This document shows positions 25,571 through 36,157 of a stretch of DNA of 64,000 bases, in pieces. The first letter of the stretch is position 1. Each line of letters begins with the position of its first letter. The notes below the pieces were generated by a model. That model saw only the letters and a program-made list of their open reading frames with translations. It had not been told where the DNA came from and made no database searches. Made by a program: the position numbers and the translations under genes. The stretch spans positions 434,001 to 498,000 of the forward strand of contig NZ_JAERVJ010000002.1 in the NCBI RefSeq assembly GCF_016745395.1, given 5' to 3'. Source of the DNA: Methylocystis sp. Sn-Cys. GTDB lineage: Bacteria > Pseudomonadota > Alphaproteobacteria > Rhizobiales > Beijerinckiaceae.

Positions 25571-26644
25571 ATGCTGAAGCCCGGCGCAACCATCGGCATT
25601 CTCGGCGGCGGCCAGCTCGCGCGCATGCTGGCGTCAGCCGGCGCCCGCCTTGGCCTCAAATGCCATATTTTCTCGCCCGTCGCCGATGATCCCGCCTTCG
25701 ACGTCTGCGCCGCGCGCACTTGCGCCGATTTCCTCGATGAAGCGGCACTGGCGGCCTTCGCCGAATCTGTCGATGTCGTCACCTATGAATTCGAAAATGT
25801 TCCGGCGCGAACGGCGGAAGTGCTCGAAGCGCATCGGCCGGTGCGGCCGAACCCGAAGGTCCTCGCGCTGACGCAGGACCGGCTGATCGAAAAGCAGTTC
25901 GTGCGCGGGCTCGGCGTCGCCACGGCCGATTTCGCCGACGTCTCCGATCTCGATGCGCTGACGCGCGCCGTCACGCAACTCGGGCGTCCATCGATCCTGA
26001 AGACTCGCCGTTTCGGCTACGACGGCAAGGGTCAGACCCGAATAGTCGAAGGCGTCGATCTCGACGACGCTTTCAAAGCGGTAGGCGGCGCGCCCTCGAT
26101 ACTCGAAGGTTTTGTGCCCTTCTCCAAAGAGGTTTCCGTTGTCGCGGCGCGCGGGCTCGACGGCGCCTTCCGCGCCTATGACATCTGCGAAAACATACAC
26201 GAACATCATATTCTAGCGACGACGACGGCTCCCGCCGCAATCAGCGACGCAACAGCGCGGGCGGCTGTCGAGATGACCCGGCGCATCGCCGAAGCGGCGG
26301 ATTACGTCGGCGTGATCGCCGTGGAAATGTTCGTCGTTTCGGACGCTGAAGGCGAGCGGCTCCTCGTCAATGAAATTGCGCCGCGCGTGCACAACTCCGG
26401 GCATTGGACGCTCGATGGCGCCGTAACCTCGCAATTCGAGCAGCACATGCGCGCCATTGCGGGCCTGCCGCTCGGCTCGACGCGCCGCCATGGGCGCCAA
26501 GTCGTCATGCGCAATCTCATTGGCGCCGACGCCGACAAATGGGCGCAGATACTGGCTCAAGACGGCGCCTGTCTGCATCTCTACGGTAAAAAGGAAAGCC
26601 GTCCAGGCCGTAAGATGGGGCACGTAACTGAGATTTTAACTTGA
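25571..26644 (+). CDS. purK: N5-carboxyaminoimidazole ribonucleotide synthase PurK
   Basis: This 357-residue ATP-grasp enzyme makes N5-CAIR from AIR, bicarbonate and ATP, feeding PurE. It begins with the N-terminal GILGGGQLARMLA nucleotide-fold motif. Other conserved stretches are TYEFENVP, TRRFGYDGKGQ in the ATP-grasp loop, and NEIAPRVHNSGHWT in the C-terminal half. It is cotranscribed with purE. Confidence 0.95.
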   Translation: MLKPGATIGILGGGQLARMLASAGARLGLKCHIFSPVADDPAFDVCAARTCADFLDEAALAAFAESVDVVTYEFENVPARTAEVLEAHRPVRPNPKVLALTQDRLIEKQFVRGLGVATADFADVSDLDALTRAVTQLGRPSILKTRRFGYDGKGQTRIVEGVDLDDAFKAVGGAPSILEGFVPFSKEVSVVAARGLDGAFRAYDICENIHEHHILATTTAPAAISDATARAAVEMTRRIAEAADYVGVIAVEMFVVSDAEGERLLVNEIAPRVHNSGHWTLDGAVTSQFEQHMRAIAGLPLGSTRRHGRQVVMRNLIGADADKWAQILAQDGACLHLYGKKESRPGRKMGHVTEILT

Positions 26645-26856
26645 GCTGCAAGCCAAGTCGCGTTCAAGAAAGAAAAAATCGAGACTTGGGCGGCTCGACT
26701 CTTCTTTGACCCACAGCAAACAAAGCGCGTCCGGGGCGTTAGAGCTGCTATTCCCGTCAGTCGGATACACTATTTTGGAAAGAATTTGACCGTTAAGCTC
26801 GACGCAACCAGATTGCGGTATTAGTAATATCATCGATTCGCGCGGAGGATACGCCC

Positions 26857-27315
26857 TTGCAGACGCCAGATTCAGAAGACGCCAGTTCAATCGAATTGGC
26901 TGCGAGCATTGTCGCGGCCTTCGTTTCTCATAACTCGCTTCCGGTCGCGGAGCTTCCCGGATTGATCGCGTCCGTGGACGCGACGCTGCGACGCCTGGCG
27001 ACGGGCGCGGCTGCAGCTCCTGCGGTCGAAGAGAAGCCTGAGCCGGCCGTCTCGATCCGCAAGTCGATCACGCCCGACTATCTCGTCTGCCTGGACGATG
27101 GGAAGAAGTTCAAGTCGCTACGGCGGCATTTGGCCACGCTGGGAATGACGCCGGACCAATATCGGGCGAAATGGGGACTGGCCCCCGATTATCCGATGGT
27201 CGCGCCGAACTATGCGGCGCAGCGCTCTAATCTTGCCAAGCAGATGGGCCTCGGCCAGGCGCGCAAGAAGGCGGCTCCGGCTCGCGCGGCGCGCAAAGCG
27301 AAGGCGAGCGCCTGA
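26857..27315 (+). CDS. MucR/Ros-family zinc-finger transcription regulator
   Basis: This 152-residue protein belongs to the Ros/MucR family of Rhizobiales global regulators, which repress exopolysaccharide, motility and other genes by binding AT-rich DNA. The zinc-finger region [20 protein letters not shown] is followed by [20 protein letters not shown], both hallmarks. The C-terminus is rich in Ala/Arg/Lys. The start is TTG 26857, with GGAGGA 7 bases upstream. The AT-rich leader (26640-26850) may include its own target, since MucR proteins usually autoregulate. Confidence 0.9.
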   Translation: MQTPDSEDASSIELAASIVAAFVSHNSLPVAELPGLIASVDATLRRLATGAAAAPAVEEKPEPAVSIRKSITPDYLVCLDDGKKFKSLRRHLATLGMTPDQYRAKWGLAPDYPMVAPNYAAQRSNLAKQMGLGQARKKAAPARAARKAKASA

Positions 27316-27531
27316 TCTCCGCTACGAGACGCACAGGCGGCGGCCGTTTCGCGCCGCGCGCCTGAGCGCTTGCAGATGAATTTGGCAAGGCGCCGAATTT
27401 ATTGGATTAATCGTAACTGCCGTAAGCGGCAGAGTCTTCTTGGCGATCGCGTCGAAACGCCGCCCAAGCGATGAAATCGGCCTTCTGACGGGCGATCCAA
27501 AGCCACAAGAGCGCTGGTTTTGCCCAGAACC

Positions 27532-27612
27532 CGTCATTGCGAGCGAAGCGAAGCAATCCAGGGCAGCGATGCGGCCCTGGATTGCTTCGTCGCTTTGCTC
27601 CTCGCAATGACG
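27532..27612. repeat. Hairpin repeat, family C, copy 1
   Basis: The terminal inverted repeats begin CGTCATTGCGAGC and end GCAATGACG; the inner arms are GAAGCAATCCAG and CTGGATTGCTTC. A second copy is at 40498-40579. The left flank (GATCCAAAGCCACAAGAGCG) matches the core of family B, so this copy appears to sit inside an old family B element. Confidence 0.8.
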
Positions 27613-27710
27613 GCGGTGATTTCCTGTGTGTTCGAACGGCGCTTGCGTCGGGGATGGCGCCGAACCAATCGAGCGGATCCCGTATGATCCAAGCGGAAGA
27701 TTTGGTCGCT

Positions 27711-27771
27711 TGGCGCGCCTGAAGGCGCGCGGTCCGAAGACGCTCATGGACCGCGCGGCTTCAGCCGCGCA
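27711..27771. repeat. Palindromic repeat, family F, single copy
   Basis: GGCGCGCCTGAAGGCGCGCGGTCC is followed by the inverted GGACCGCGCGGCTTCAGCCGCGC. The same unit forms the tandem array at 42716-43016. Confidence 0.75.
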
Positions 27772-27800
27772 AACAAAAACGCGGCCCCGGGAGGCCGCGT
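27771..27800 (-). terminator. Rho-independent terminator for minus-strand transcripts
   Basis: The stem ACGCGGCC / GGCCGCGT has a 6-base loop and, on the minus strand, is followed by a T-rich tract (TTTTGTTT). It lies about 180 bases beyond the carboxylase stop, so it may end the tig-clpP-carboxylase direction transcripts. Confidence 0.7.
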
Positions 27801-27824
27801 GTTAATCGCTTGATCAGTTCGTTG

Positions 27825-27930
27825 TAATTCCCGACGCTCGCGAAGCGAGCGATCGGGAGTCCAAGTCAAAACCGGTGCTCTTGAGGCTCTGGATTCCCGG
27901 TCGGGCTTTCAGCCCGCCGGGAATGACAAG
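27825..27930. repeat. Composite palindromic repeat, family B, copy 3
   Basis: It opens with CGACGCTCGCGAAGCGAGCG and closes with GGGCTTTCAGCCCGCCGGG. The orientation is the same as that of the copy at 6003-6109. Confidence 0.8.
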
Positions 27931-27981
27931 ACCGACGCGAGCCGATCAAACGGAAATGCATCACCGGCCCATCTGAGCCGC

Positions 27982-29991
<2,010 letters not shown>

Positions 29992-30147
29992 GCGCGCCCT
30001 TATAGCCCCGTTTCTCTCACCCAAAGGTCCGCTCTTTTTCCCCGAAGGAACGGCGGACGCAATTTATTTTTTGGCGCCGCCGCTTAGCGCGGCGGGCTCT
30101 CTCCCGCACAAGGCGCCCTATCGGCCCCATGCGGGAGAGAAACCATT

Positions 30148-30783
30148 TCAGCTCTTGGCTTCTGACTCGTCGTCGGGACGCTTCTCTTGCACGCTGTCGA
30201 CGATGCCGAACGCCTTCGCCTCTTCCGCCGACATGAAGTGATCGCGGTCGAGCGTGCGCTCGATCGTGTCGTAATCCTTGCCGGAGTGGCGGACATAAAT
30301 GTCGTTCAGGCGCTTCTTGACCTTCAGTATGTCCTCGGCGTGGCGCTGAATGTCCGACGCCTGGCCCTGGAAGCCGCCCGAGGGCTGATGCAGCATGACG
30401 CGGGCGTTGGGGAGCGCATAGCGCATGCCGGCCTCGCCGGCGCAGAGTAGCAGCGAGCCCATCGAGGCCGCCTGGCCAACGCAGAGCGTCGAGACCTTCG
30501 GCTTGATGAACTGCATCGTGTCGTAGATGGCGAGACCCGCCGTCACCACGCCGCCCGGCGAGTTGATGTAGAGGGAGATTTCCTTCTTCGGATTTTCCGA
30601 TTCGAGGAAAAGGAGCTGGGCGATGATGACCGAGGCCATGTGGTCCTCGACCGGCCCGGTGAGGAAGATGATCCGCTCGCGCAACAGGCGCGAATAGATG
30701 TCGAAGCCGCGTTCGCCGCGCGACGTATTTTCGATCACCTGCGGAATGAGATATTGGCTATAGACCTCGATCGGATCACGCAT
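30148..30783 (-). CDS. clpP: ATP-dependent Clp protease proteolytic subunit ClpP
   Basis: This 211-residue serine protease forms the 14-subunit chamber used by ClpX and ClpA. The catalytic Ser lies in [11 protein letters not shown] and His in [10 protein letters not shown]; the Asp-containing segment is [16 protein letters not shown] 30783 begins the usual [15 protein letters not shown]-terminus. It lies downstream of the trigger factor gene on the same strand, with about 450 bases between them containing a family A repeat, so it may have its own promoter. Confidence 0.95.
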   Translation of the reverse strand: MRDPIEVYSQYLIPQVIENTSRGERGFDIYSRLLRERIIFLTGPVEDHMASVIIAQLLFLESENPKKEISLYINSPGGVVTAGLAIYDTMQFIKPKVSTLCVGQAASMGSLLLCAGEAGMRYALPNARVMLHQPSGGFQGQASDIQRHAEDILKVKKRLNDIYVRHSGKDYDTIERTLDRDHFMSAEEAKAFGIVDSVQEKRPDDESEAKS

Positions 30784-31233
30784 CGCATCGCCTTCCCTGC
30801 GCGTCTCCTCGCAGGAGACCGCGCGCATTAGACCAGCCGCGAAGCATTTACCCGAACCTGCCGCACGGCCGTCTCATATGGTCTTGCCGGCGCAGGGGCC
30901 CTCCGCCGGGAATTCTTGTCCCGTCATATGCCGGAGCGCGCCGGGACGCAAACGAAGCTTCCGCTTCTCGGGCGAAGAGCGATCTGGCAAGCGCGGCGCC
31001 AAAGGGATCAACAAAAGACTTAAGGCTCGCGGACAAGCGACCGTCCAGCGTCGTTAGCCCGATACCTCCCCTTTACGGGGAGGTCGGCGGCCGAAGGCCG
31101 CCGCCGGGTGGGGTCCGCGCCGCAATGAGAGCGGTGGGGCCTTACCCCACCCGACCCCGCCTTACGGCGGGGCCACCCTCCCCGTAAAGGGGAGGGATGG
31201 CTCACGCCCGGCGTTGCGATTGCCCGAACGCTT
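30784..31233. other. Intergenic region between tig and clpP
   Basis: These 450 bases have no gene. A family A repeat fills 31064-31197; the remaining about 280 bases next to clpP probably hold its promoter. Confidence 0.6.
31064..31197. repeat. Palindromic intergenic repeat, family A, copy 2
   Basis: It has the same ends as copy 1 (CCTCCCCTTTACGGGGAGG and CCCTCCCCGTAAAGGGGAGGG) but a longer centre with GGGTGGGGTCC and CCCCACCCGACCCC arms, forming nested stems. Confidence 0.85.
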
Positions 31234-32580
31234 TTACGCCTCTTCTTCCTTGAACAGCTCTTCCTTGGTCACGGTCTTGTCCGTGATCTTGATGAGCTTG
31301 GAGATATGGTCGACGACGCGCTCTTCGTAGATCGGCGCGCGCAACTGGGCGAGCGCCTGCTCATTGTTGCGATAGAAGTCCCAGACCTGCTTTTCCTGGC
31401 CCGGGAACATGCGGACGCGCTCGACGAGGGCCTCGGTCAGATCCTTGTCCTCGACCTTCACGCCGGCGTTCTGGCCGATTTCCGCGAGAACCAGCCCGAG
31501 GCGCACGCGGCGCTCGGCGATCTTGCGGAACTCCGCGCGGGTTTCGTCCTCGGTCTTGCCTTCTTCGGCGACCGGCTGATTCGCGCGGCGGCTCTCGGCC
31601 TCGTGCTGACCCCAGATGTTGTTGAATTCCTGTTCGACGAGCGTCTCGGGCAGCTCGAAGGAATAGCGGCTGTCGAGGGCGTCGAGCAGCGCGCGCTTCA
31701 GCTTGTCGCGCGAGACCTTGTGGAAGTCGGCCTCGAGATTGCCCTTCACCGCTTCCTTCATGGCGTCGAAACTCTCGAAGCCATATTTCTTGGCGAGCTC
31801 CTCGCCGATCTCGAGCGACTTCGGCGCGGCGATCGCCTTCACCGTCACGTCGAACTCGGCGTCCTTGCCGGCGAGATGCTGAGCCGAATAATCCTCCGGG
31901 AACTTGACCTTCACCAGGCGCTGCTCACCCACGCCCGCGCCTTCGAGCTGCTCCTCGAAGCCGGGAATGAAGGTGTTGGAGCCCAGCACCAGGTCGATGT
32001 CGCCGCCCGTGCCGCCCTCGAAGGCGACGCCGTCGAGCTTGCCGGTGAAATCGATCGTGAGCTTGTCGCCCTTCTCGGCCTTGGCGCCTTCCGCGCGCGG
32101 CTCGAATTCCTGGGCGCGATCCGCCAGATTCTGCAACGCCGTGTCGATGTCCGCGTCGGCGATCTCGGCGACCGGGCGCTCGATAGAAATGTCGTCGAAC
32201 GAGCCGATCTCGAACTTCGGCAGCGTCTCGAAGGTCACGGTGAAGGCGAGGTCGCCCTCGGCCTCGAGCGCGCGTTCGAGCTCTTCCTGCCCGCCGGGGA
32301 AATCGAGCTTCGGCTCGACGGCGATTCGCAGCTCATGCTCCTCGACGATCTTGCGGTTCGCCTCGTTGACGGACTCCTGCAGGACGTCGCCCATGATGCT
32401 CTTGCCATAGAGCTTCTTGAGATGGGCGATCGGAGCCTTGCCGGGGCGGAAGCCTTTGATCTGGGCCTTGGCCTGCATTTCGGCGAGCTGCGCGCCGAGC
32501 TTGGCGGCGAGATCGGCCGCCGGCAGCACGACCTTGAATTCCTGCTTCAAACCCTGGGAGGAGGTTTGCGTAACTTGCAT
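31234..32580 (-). CDS. tig: Trigger factor
   Basis: This 448-residue ribosome-bound chaperone and prolyl isomerase has the ribosome-binding motif FRPGKAPIAHLKKLYG in the N-terminal domain (about residues 43-58). An FKBP-like domain (about 155-245) with TIDFTGKLDGVAFEGG follows, and the C-terminal helical chaperone domain runs to the end. tRNA-Leu lies just upstream on the same strand and clpP downstream, the usual alphaproteobacterial order. Confidence 0.96.
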   Translation of the reverse strand: MQVTQTSSQGLKQEFKVVLPAADLAAKLGAQLAEMQAKAQIKGFRPGKAPIAHLKKLYGKSIMGDVLQESVNEANRKIVEEHELRIAVEPKLDFPGGQEELERALEAEGDLAFTVTFETLPKFEIGSFDDISIERPVAEIADADIDTALQNLADRAQEFEPRAEGAKAEKGDKLTIDFTGKLDGVAFEGGTGGDIDLVLGSNTFIPGFEEQLEGAGVGEQRLVKVKFPEDYSAQHLAGKDAEFDVTVKAIAAPKSLEIGEELAKKYGFESFDAMKEAVKGNLEADFHKVSRDKLKRALLDALDSRYSFELPETLVEQEFNNIWGQHEAESRRANQPVAEEGKTEDETRAEFRKIAERRVRLGLVLAEIGQNAGVKVEDKDLTEALVERVRMFPGQEKQVWDFYRNNEQALAQLRAPIYEERVVDHISKLIKITDKTVTKEELFKEEEA

Positions 32581-32656
32581 GTCGATCGCCTTCTACAACT
32601 TTAGAGCCGGCCGTGCGCGCGGCGGCTTGGCATAATTTCCGCGAAACTGCGGCATT

Positions 32657-32741
32657 TGGTGCGGGCGGAGGGAGTCGAACCCCCACGACTTTCGTCACCG
32701 GAACCTAAATCCGGCGCGTCTACCAGTTCCGCCACGCCCGC
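32657..32741 (-). tRNA. tRNA-Leu (anticodon UAG)
   Basis: On the minus strand the acceptor GCGGGCG pairs with CGCCCGC, and CCA is encoded. The anticodon arm CCGGA-TTTAGGT-TCCGG carries TAG. The variable arm is long (class II) and the T arm contains GGTTCGACTCC. The length is 85 bases including CCA. Confidence 0.97.
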
Positions 32742-32917
32742 GTGAGCGGCCCCATCCGGACCCGCCGCGAAACCTGAAGCCCGCGAGCGCGGGCGCCGCT
32801 CTATAGCATGGTCGGCGCGGGATGCTTCAAAAAAATACGTATGTCCGGAAGCGACGTTTTGGCTTGCGACCGCTAGAATGTATCGCCTTTCTCGATCCTC
32901 TTTTCGGAGCACGCCTC

Positions 32918-33547
32918 ATGACCCGCGCGGCCGCCATAGCGCTCCTCTCCCTCATCTCGATAGGATTCGCCGCTGCGACGCCGATGGAATGCGCCAAGAC
33001 CTCCAGGGCCCCGGTCAAATTCATTTGCGAGGATGCGACCCTCGAAGGGCTGGATAAAGAAGAGTCCCGTCTTGCCGATTTGGCTACGGCCGCGCCGCTG
33101 ATGGCGGCTCGGAAGAAGGACTTGACCGAGAGCCAGGCGAGCTTTCGCAAGACGCTTTCGGCCTGCAAGGACGCCAAACCCTGCCTGCAGCGCACGCTCA
33201 TCGAGCGCATCTACCGCCTGAGGCAAGGCTACCCCGACGTGCGGTCGAAGGACGCCGAGGGAACGAGCCTTGGCCCCTTCATCGCCTCATGCCCCGGGCT
33301 GGACGGGCTGCTCGACGTCACCTTCGTGAATATTTCGCCCGCCCTCGCCTTCCTCTCCTGGCGCGACAAATCCGTCGTTCTGCAACAGGCGCTGGCGGCG
33401 TCGGGCGCGCGTTACACGGGCGCTTTCGGGGCTGGCGAGGCGCAGTTCTGGAACAAGGGCAATGAGGCGACGCTGGACTTGCCGGGACGACCGCGGCTGA
33501 ACTGCACAATACAGGACGTTGGCGCCCCCGCCTCGGCGCCGCGCTGA
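32918..33547 (+). CDS. Secreted LprI/MliC-like lysozyme-inhibitor-type protein
   Basis: This 209-residue protein has a Sec signal (MTRAAAIALLSLISIGFAAA). The mature N-terminal region (ATPMECAKTSRAPVKFICED...LDKEESRLADL) matches LprI-type domains, with paired Cys residues. The C-terminal part (SWRDKSVVLQQALAASGARY, then FWNKGNEATLDL) resembles the MliC/PliC inhibitor fold. ATG 32918 has GGAG about 8 bases upstream. The likely role is protection of the wall against lysozyme, inferred from family resemblance only. The next gene begins 49 bases downstream. Confidence 0.7.
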   Translation: MTRAAAIALLSLISIGFAAATPMECAKTSRAPVKFICEDATLEGLDKEESRLADLATAAPLMAARKKDLTESQASFRKTLSACKDAKPCLQRTLIERIYRLRQGYPDVRSKDAEGTSLGPFIASCPGLDGLLDVTFVNISPALAFLSWRDKSVVLQQALAASGARYTGAFGAGEAQFWNKGNEATLDLPGRPRLNCTIQDVGAPASAPR

Positions 33548-33595
33548 CGCGAGCGTCGCCGTCAACTCGTTACACTCTCGCAAGGACGCAAGCCT

Positions 33596-34936
33596 ATGCC
33601 CTCGCTCAACCGCCGCGCCTTTCTGACCGGGGTCGCCGCCAGCGTCGTCGCCCTCCCCGCACGAGGGGCGCCGCAAAAGGGCCCGCGCGTCATCGAGGCG
33701 CGCGCCGGCAAAGCAAAGCTCGGCCAGGCTGAAACGGACATCCTCGGCTTCGACGGCGTCGCGCCGGGGCCTGTGCTGCGCTACAAGCAGGGCGAGGACC
33801 TCGACGTCCGCCTCGTCAACAAGCTCGACCTCCCGGCGACGATCCATTGGCATGGCATGCGCGGCGAGAACGCCATGGACGGCGTCGCACCGCTGACGCA
33901 GGCAGCCGTCGCGCCGGGAGGCGCATTCGACTACCGCCGCAAGCTGTCGGAGCCCGGCCTCTTCTGCTACCGGCCGAGCGTCTATGGCAAGACGCCCGAG
34001 CTGATCGGCCGCGGCCTCAAAGGCCTTTTGGTCGTGGACGAGCCCGACCCCCTGCCCACCGACCACGATCTGCTCCTCGTCCTCGACGATTGGCGCCTCG
34101 ACGCGCAGGGCAAGATCGAGGGGGCTTTCGGCGACGCCAGCGAGGCGCGCGCCGCCGGACGTATCGGCCCGACGCTCGCCGTCAACGGCAAGGCGGCGCC
34201 GGCGACCGCCGAGTTTCAGGCAAATTCGCGCGTGCGTCTGCGGCTCGCCAATCTCGCCAACGCCAGGATCATGATCCTGACCTTCGATGGCGTGCAGCCC
34301 TTCGTCGTCGCGATCGACAGCCAGCCTTGCGAGGCTTTTGAGCCGGTGCGGCGCAGCATCCCCGTCGCGCCCGGCGCGCGATTCGAGCTCATCTTCGACA
34401 TGCCGGCGACGGAAGGCGCCAAAGCGCGAGTCCTCCTGCGCGGCCCCAACAATAGCGAAAGCGAGATTCTCGTCGCCACGGCGAAAGGAGCGCGCGCTGA
34501 GAAGCGGGGCCTTATCTACTCTCTGCCCTCAAACCCTGCGCTGCCCGCAGAGATCAAGCTCAACAACGCCAAGAAAGTCGATCTGGTGATCGAGCCCGGC
34601 CCGGCGGGCGGCGCCGGCTGGGTCATCAACGGCGCCGCGACACACGGCTACGACGGCCCGCCACTGTTCAGCGTGAAGCGCGGGACGCCGGTCACGCTCG
34701 GCTATGTGAACAAATCAATGGTTCCGCTCGCGATGCATGTTCACGGTCACGCCATGCGGCTCTTGCATGATCTCGACGACGGCTGGGAGCCCTATTGGCG
34801 AAACGGCGTCATCGTTCCCGCCGCCAAGACGAAGCATGTTTCCTTTATTGCCGACGCGCCCGGCAAATGGGCGATTCATGACGATATTCTGGAACATGAG
34901 GCGGCCGGGCTGGCGACCTGGTTCGCGACTGTGTGA
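33596..34936 (+). CDS. Multicopper-oxidase-fold protein with degenerate copper sites
   Basis: This 446-residue exported protein carries a Tat-like signal (NRRAFLTGVAASVVAL). Three cupredoxin domains follow the laccase/FtsP layout. The first ligand motif is intact (TIHWHGMR). The second reads FCYRPSVYG where active enzymes have a His-x-His. The third, MHVHGH, lacks the preceding type 1 His. The fourth reads IHDDILEH where active enzymes have His-Cys-His. The type 1 Cys is thus replaced by Asp. Like FtsP/SufI, it may work as a structural or division protein rather than an oxidase. Partial copper binding cannot be excluded. Confidence 0.82.
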   Translation: MPSLNRRAFLTGVAASVVALPARGAPQKGPRVIEARAGKAKLGQAETDILGFDGVAPGPVLRYKQGEDLDVRLVNKLDLPATIHWHGMRGENAMDGVAPLTQAAVAPGGAFDYRRKLSEPGLFCYRPSVYGKTPELIGRGLKGLLVVDEPDPLPTDHDLLLVLDDWRLDAQGKIEGAFGDASEARAAGRIGPTLAVNGKAAPATAEFQANSRVRLRLANLANARIMILTFDGVQPFVVAIDSQPCEAFEPVRRSIPVAPGARFELIFDMPATEGAKARVLLRGPNNSESEILVATAKGARAEKRGLIYSLPSNPALPAEIKLNNAKKVDLVIEPGPAGGAGWVINGAATHGYDGPPLFSVKRGTPVTLGYVNKSMVPLAMHVHGHAMRLLHDLDDGWEPYWRNGVIVPAAKTKHVSFIADAPGKWAIHDDILEHEAAGLATWFATV

Positions 34937-35210
34937 CGGTTATATCTGACTGTATTCCAAGGGTAAACACCGCCTGATTGAAATAAATCAAGGATTTTAC
35001 CTTTTCTTTCAGAATTTCACCGGAGACTAGCAGCTATGATAATATACAACTTCAGGCCGTATATCTCTAAAGACTAGCTGGTTTGCATCTCTTCCTCGCG
35101 GGCCAACAGATGCGCGTTAATCTTGGCCGTCAGTCCTGCTGAGCCGAAGGCGGATCGAAACCGGGAGCAAGCCAACCAGTCGCCGCCACAGATGGCGCAG
35201 GAGCATGTCC
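34937..35210. other. AT-rich intergenic leader before the rpfF-like gene
   Basis: The first 150 bases are markedly AT-rich compared with the surroundings (TTGAAATAAATCAAGGATTT and nearby). No gene is seen; the stretch probably contains the promoter of the DSF synthase-type operon. Confidence 0.5.
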
Positions 35211-36140
35211 ATGACGGGAATCGTCTTTCGCGGCCCGAAGGATCCGAGCGAATTTCCCAATTGGCGTTTCGAAACGCTGGAAATCGACTACGACCGTGAA
35301 ACGGCGTCCGTCTGGATGAATTATCGCGTCGACGCGCCGCAATGCTACACGCCGACCATGCTCGCCGAGCTGCTGCAATTGCGCGATTCCCTCAGGGTCT
35401 TGGGCATGTCCGGGCGGATCGAGGAATTTCCTTTCAGATATTTGGTCATGACGGCCAAGCGGCCCGGCGTCTTTTCCCTCGGAGGGGATCTGGCGACATT
35501 TGCCGCGGCGATCCGGCGCCAGGATCTTGCGACCTTGGTTACCTATGCGCACGCCTGCGTCGATCTCGTTTACGGTTACTCCCAGAGCCTCGATTTGCCG
35601 ATCGTCACGCTCTGCGCCGTGCAGGGACAGTGCCTTGGCGGCGCGCTCGAGGCGGCGCTCGCCTTCGATTTCATTCTTGCCGAAGAAAATGCGATGTTTG
35701 GCCTTCCCGAGGTCGCCTTCAATACTTTCCCGGGGATGGGCGCAGTCACCATGTTGACCCGCCGCGTCGGCTCCGCCCTTACTCAGCAAATCATCATGAG
35801 CGGCCAGACCTATACGGGCCGTCAAATGTTCGAGCTGGAAGTCATCGATCAAGTCACCTCGCCCGGAACCATCCGCGCGGCCGCGGTCGAATGGATGCGC
35901 GACGCCGGCGGCAAAAAATGGCGGCGCCGGCGCGCCATCGCCGAAGCCCGGCGTCGCAGCCATCCCGTCACTCACGACGAGCTCATCCGGATCACCGAGC
36001 TTTGGGCGGAATGCTCGGCGCGCATCGAAGAGCGCGACCTGCGCCATATGGAGAGACTGGTGCGCGCTCAGAAGCGGTTGATCGGGTCAAGACAAAACGC
36101 TCCGGAAGGCGAGCAACTTCTGGTATCTAGCTCGTCGTGA
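35211..36140 (+). CDS. RpfF-type DSF (diffusible signal factor) synthase, crotonase family
   Basis: This 309-residue crotonase-fold protein is most like RpfF, which makes cis-2-unsaturated fatty acid signals from acyl-ACP. Shared blocks with Xanthomonas RpfF, recalled from knowledge of the family, are FSLGGDLATF, the GGALEAALAF block, GLPEVAFNTFPGMGA and the C-terminal LRHMERLVRAQKR. Both catalytic Glu residues are present: Glu147 (GGALEAAL) and Glu167 (GLPEVAF), 20 residues apart as in RpfF (141/161). ATG 35211 has AGGAG 7 bases upstream; ATG 35205 is too close to it. A GGDEF-EAL gene follows with a GTGA overlap or an 18-base gap, which links signal synthesis to cyclic di-GMP. Product identity is inferred. 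Confidence 0.85.
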   Translation: MTGIVFRGPKDPSEFPNWRFETLEIDYDRETASVWMNYRVDAPQCYTPTMLAELLQLRDSLRVLGMSGRIEEFPFRYLVMTAKRPGVFSLGGDLATFAAAIRRQDLATLVTYAHACVDLVYGYSQSLDLPIVTLCAVQGQCLGGALEAALAFDFILAEENAMFGLPEVAFNTFPGMGAVTMLTRRVGSALTQQIIMSGQTYTGRQMFELEVIDQVTSPGTIRAAAVEWMRDAGGKKWRRRRAIAEARRRSHPVTHDELIRITELWAECSARIEERDLRHMERLVRAQKRLIGSRQNAPEGEQLLVSSSS

Positions 36141-36157
36141 CGACAAGGGAACGTGGC

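Larger units (their letters stand above)
27316..27981. other. Repeat-filled intergenic region between mucR and the carboxylase gene
   Basis: These 666 bases hold no gene. They contain, in order, a partial family B core (about 27495-27525), a family C hairpin (27532-27612), a family F element (27711-27771), a terminator (27771-27800) and a full family B element (27825-27930). Confidence 0.8.

Noticed and set aside
31306-32604. 432-codon plus-strand open frame opposite tig
   Set aside because: Antisense to a clear trigger factor gene; composition dominated by Leu, Asp, Arg and His with no recognisable motif.
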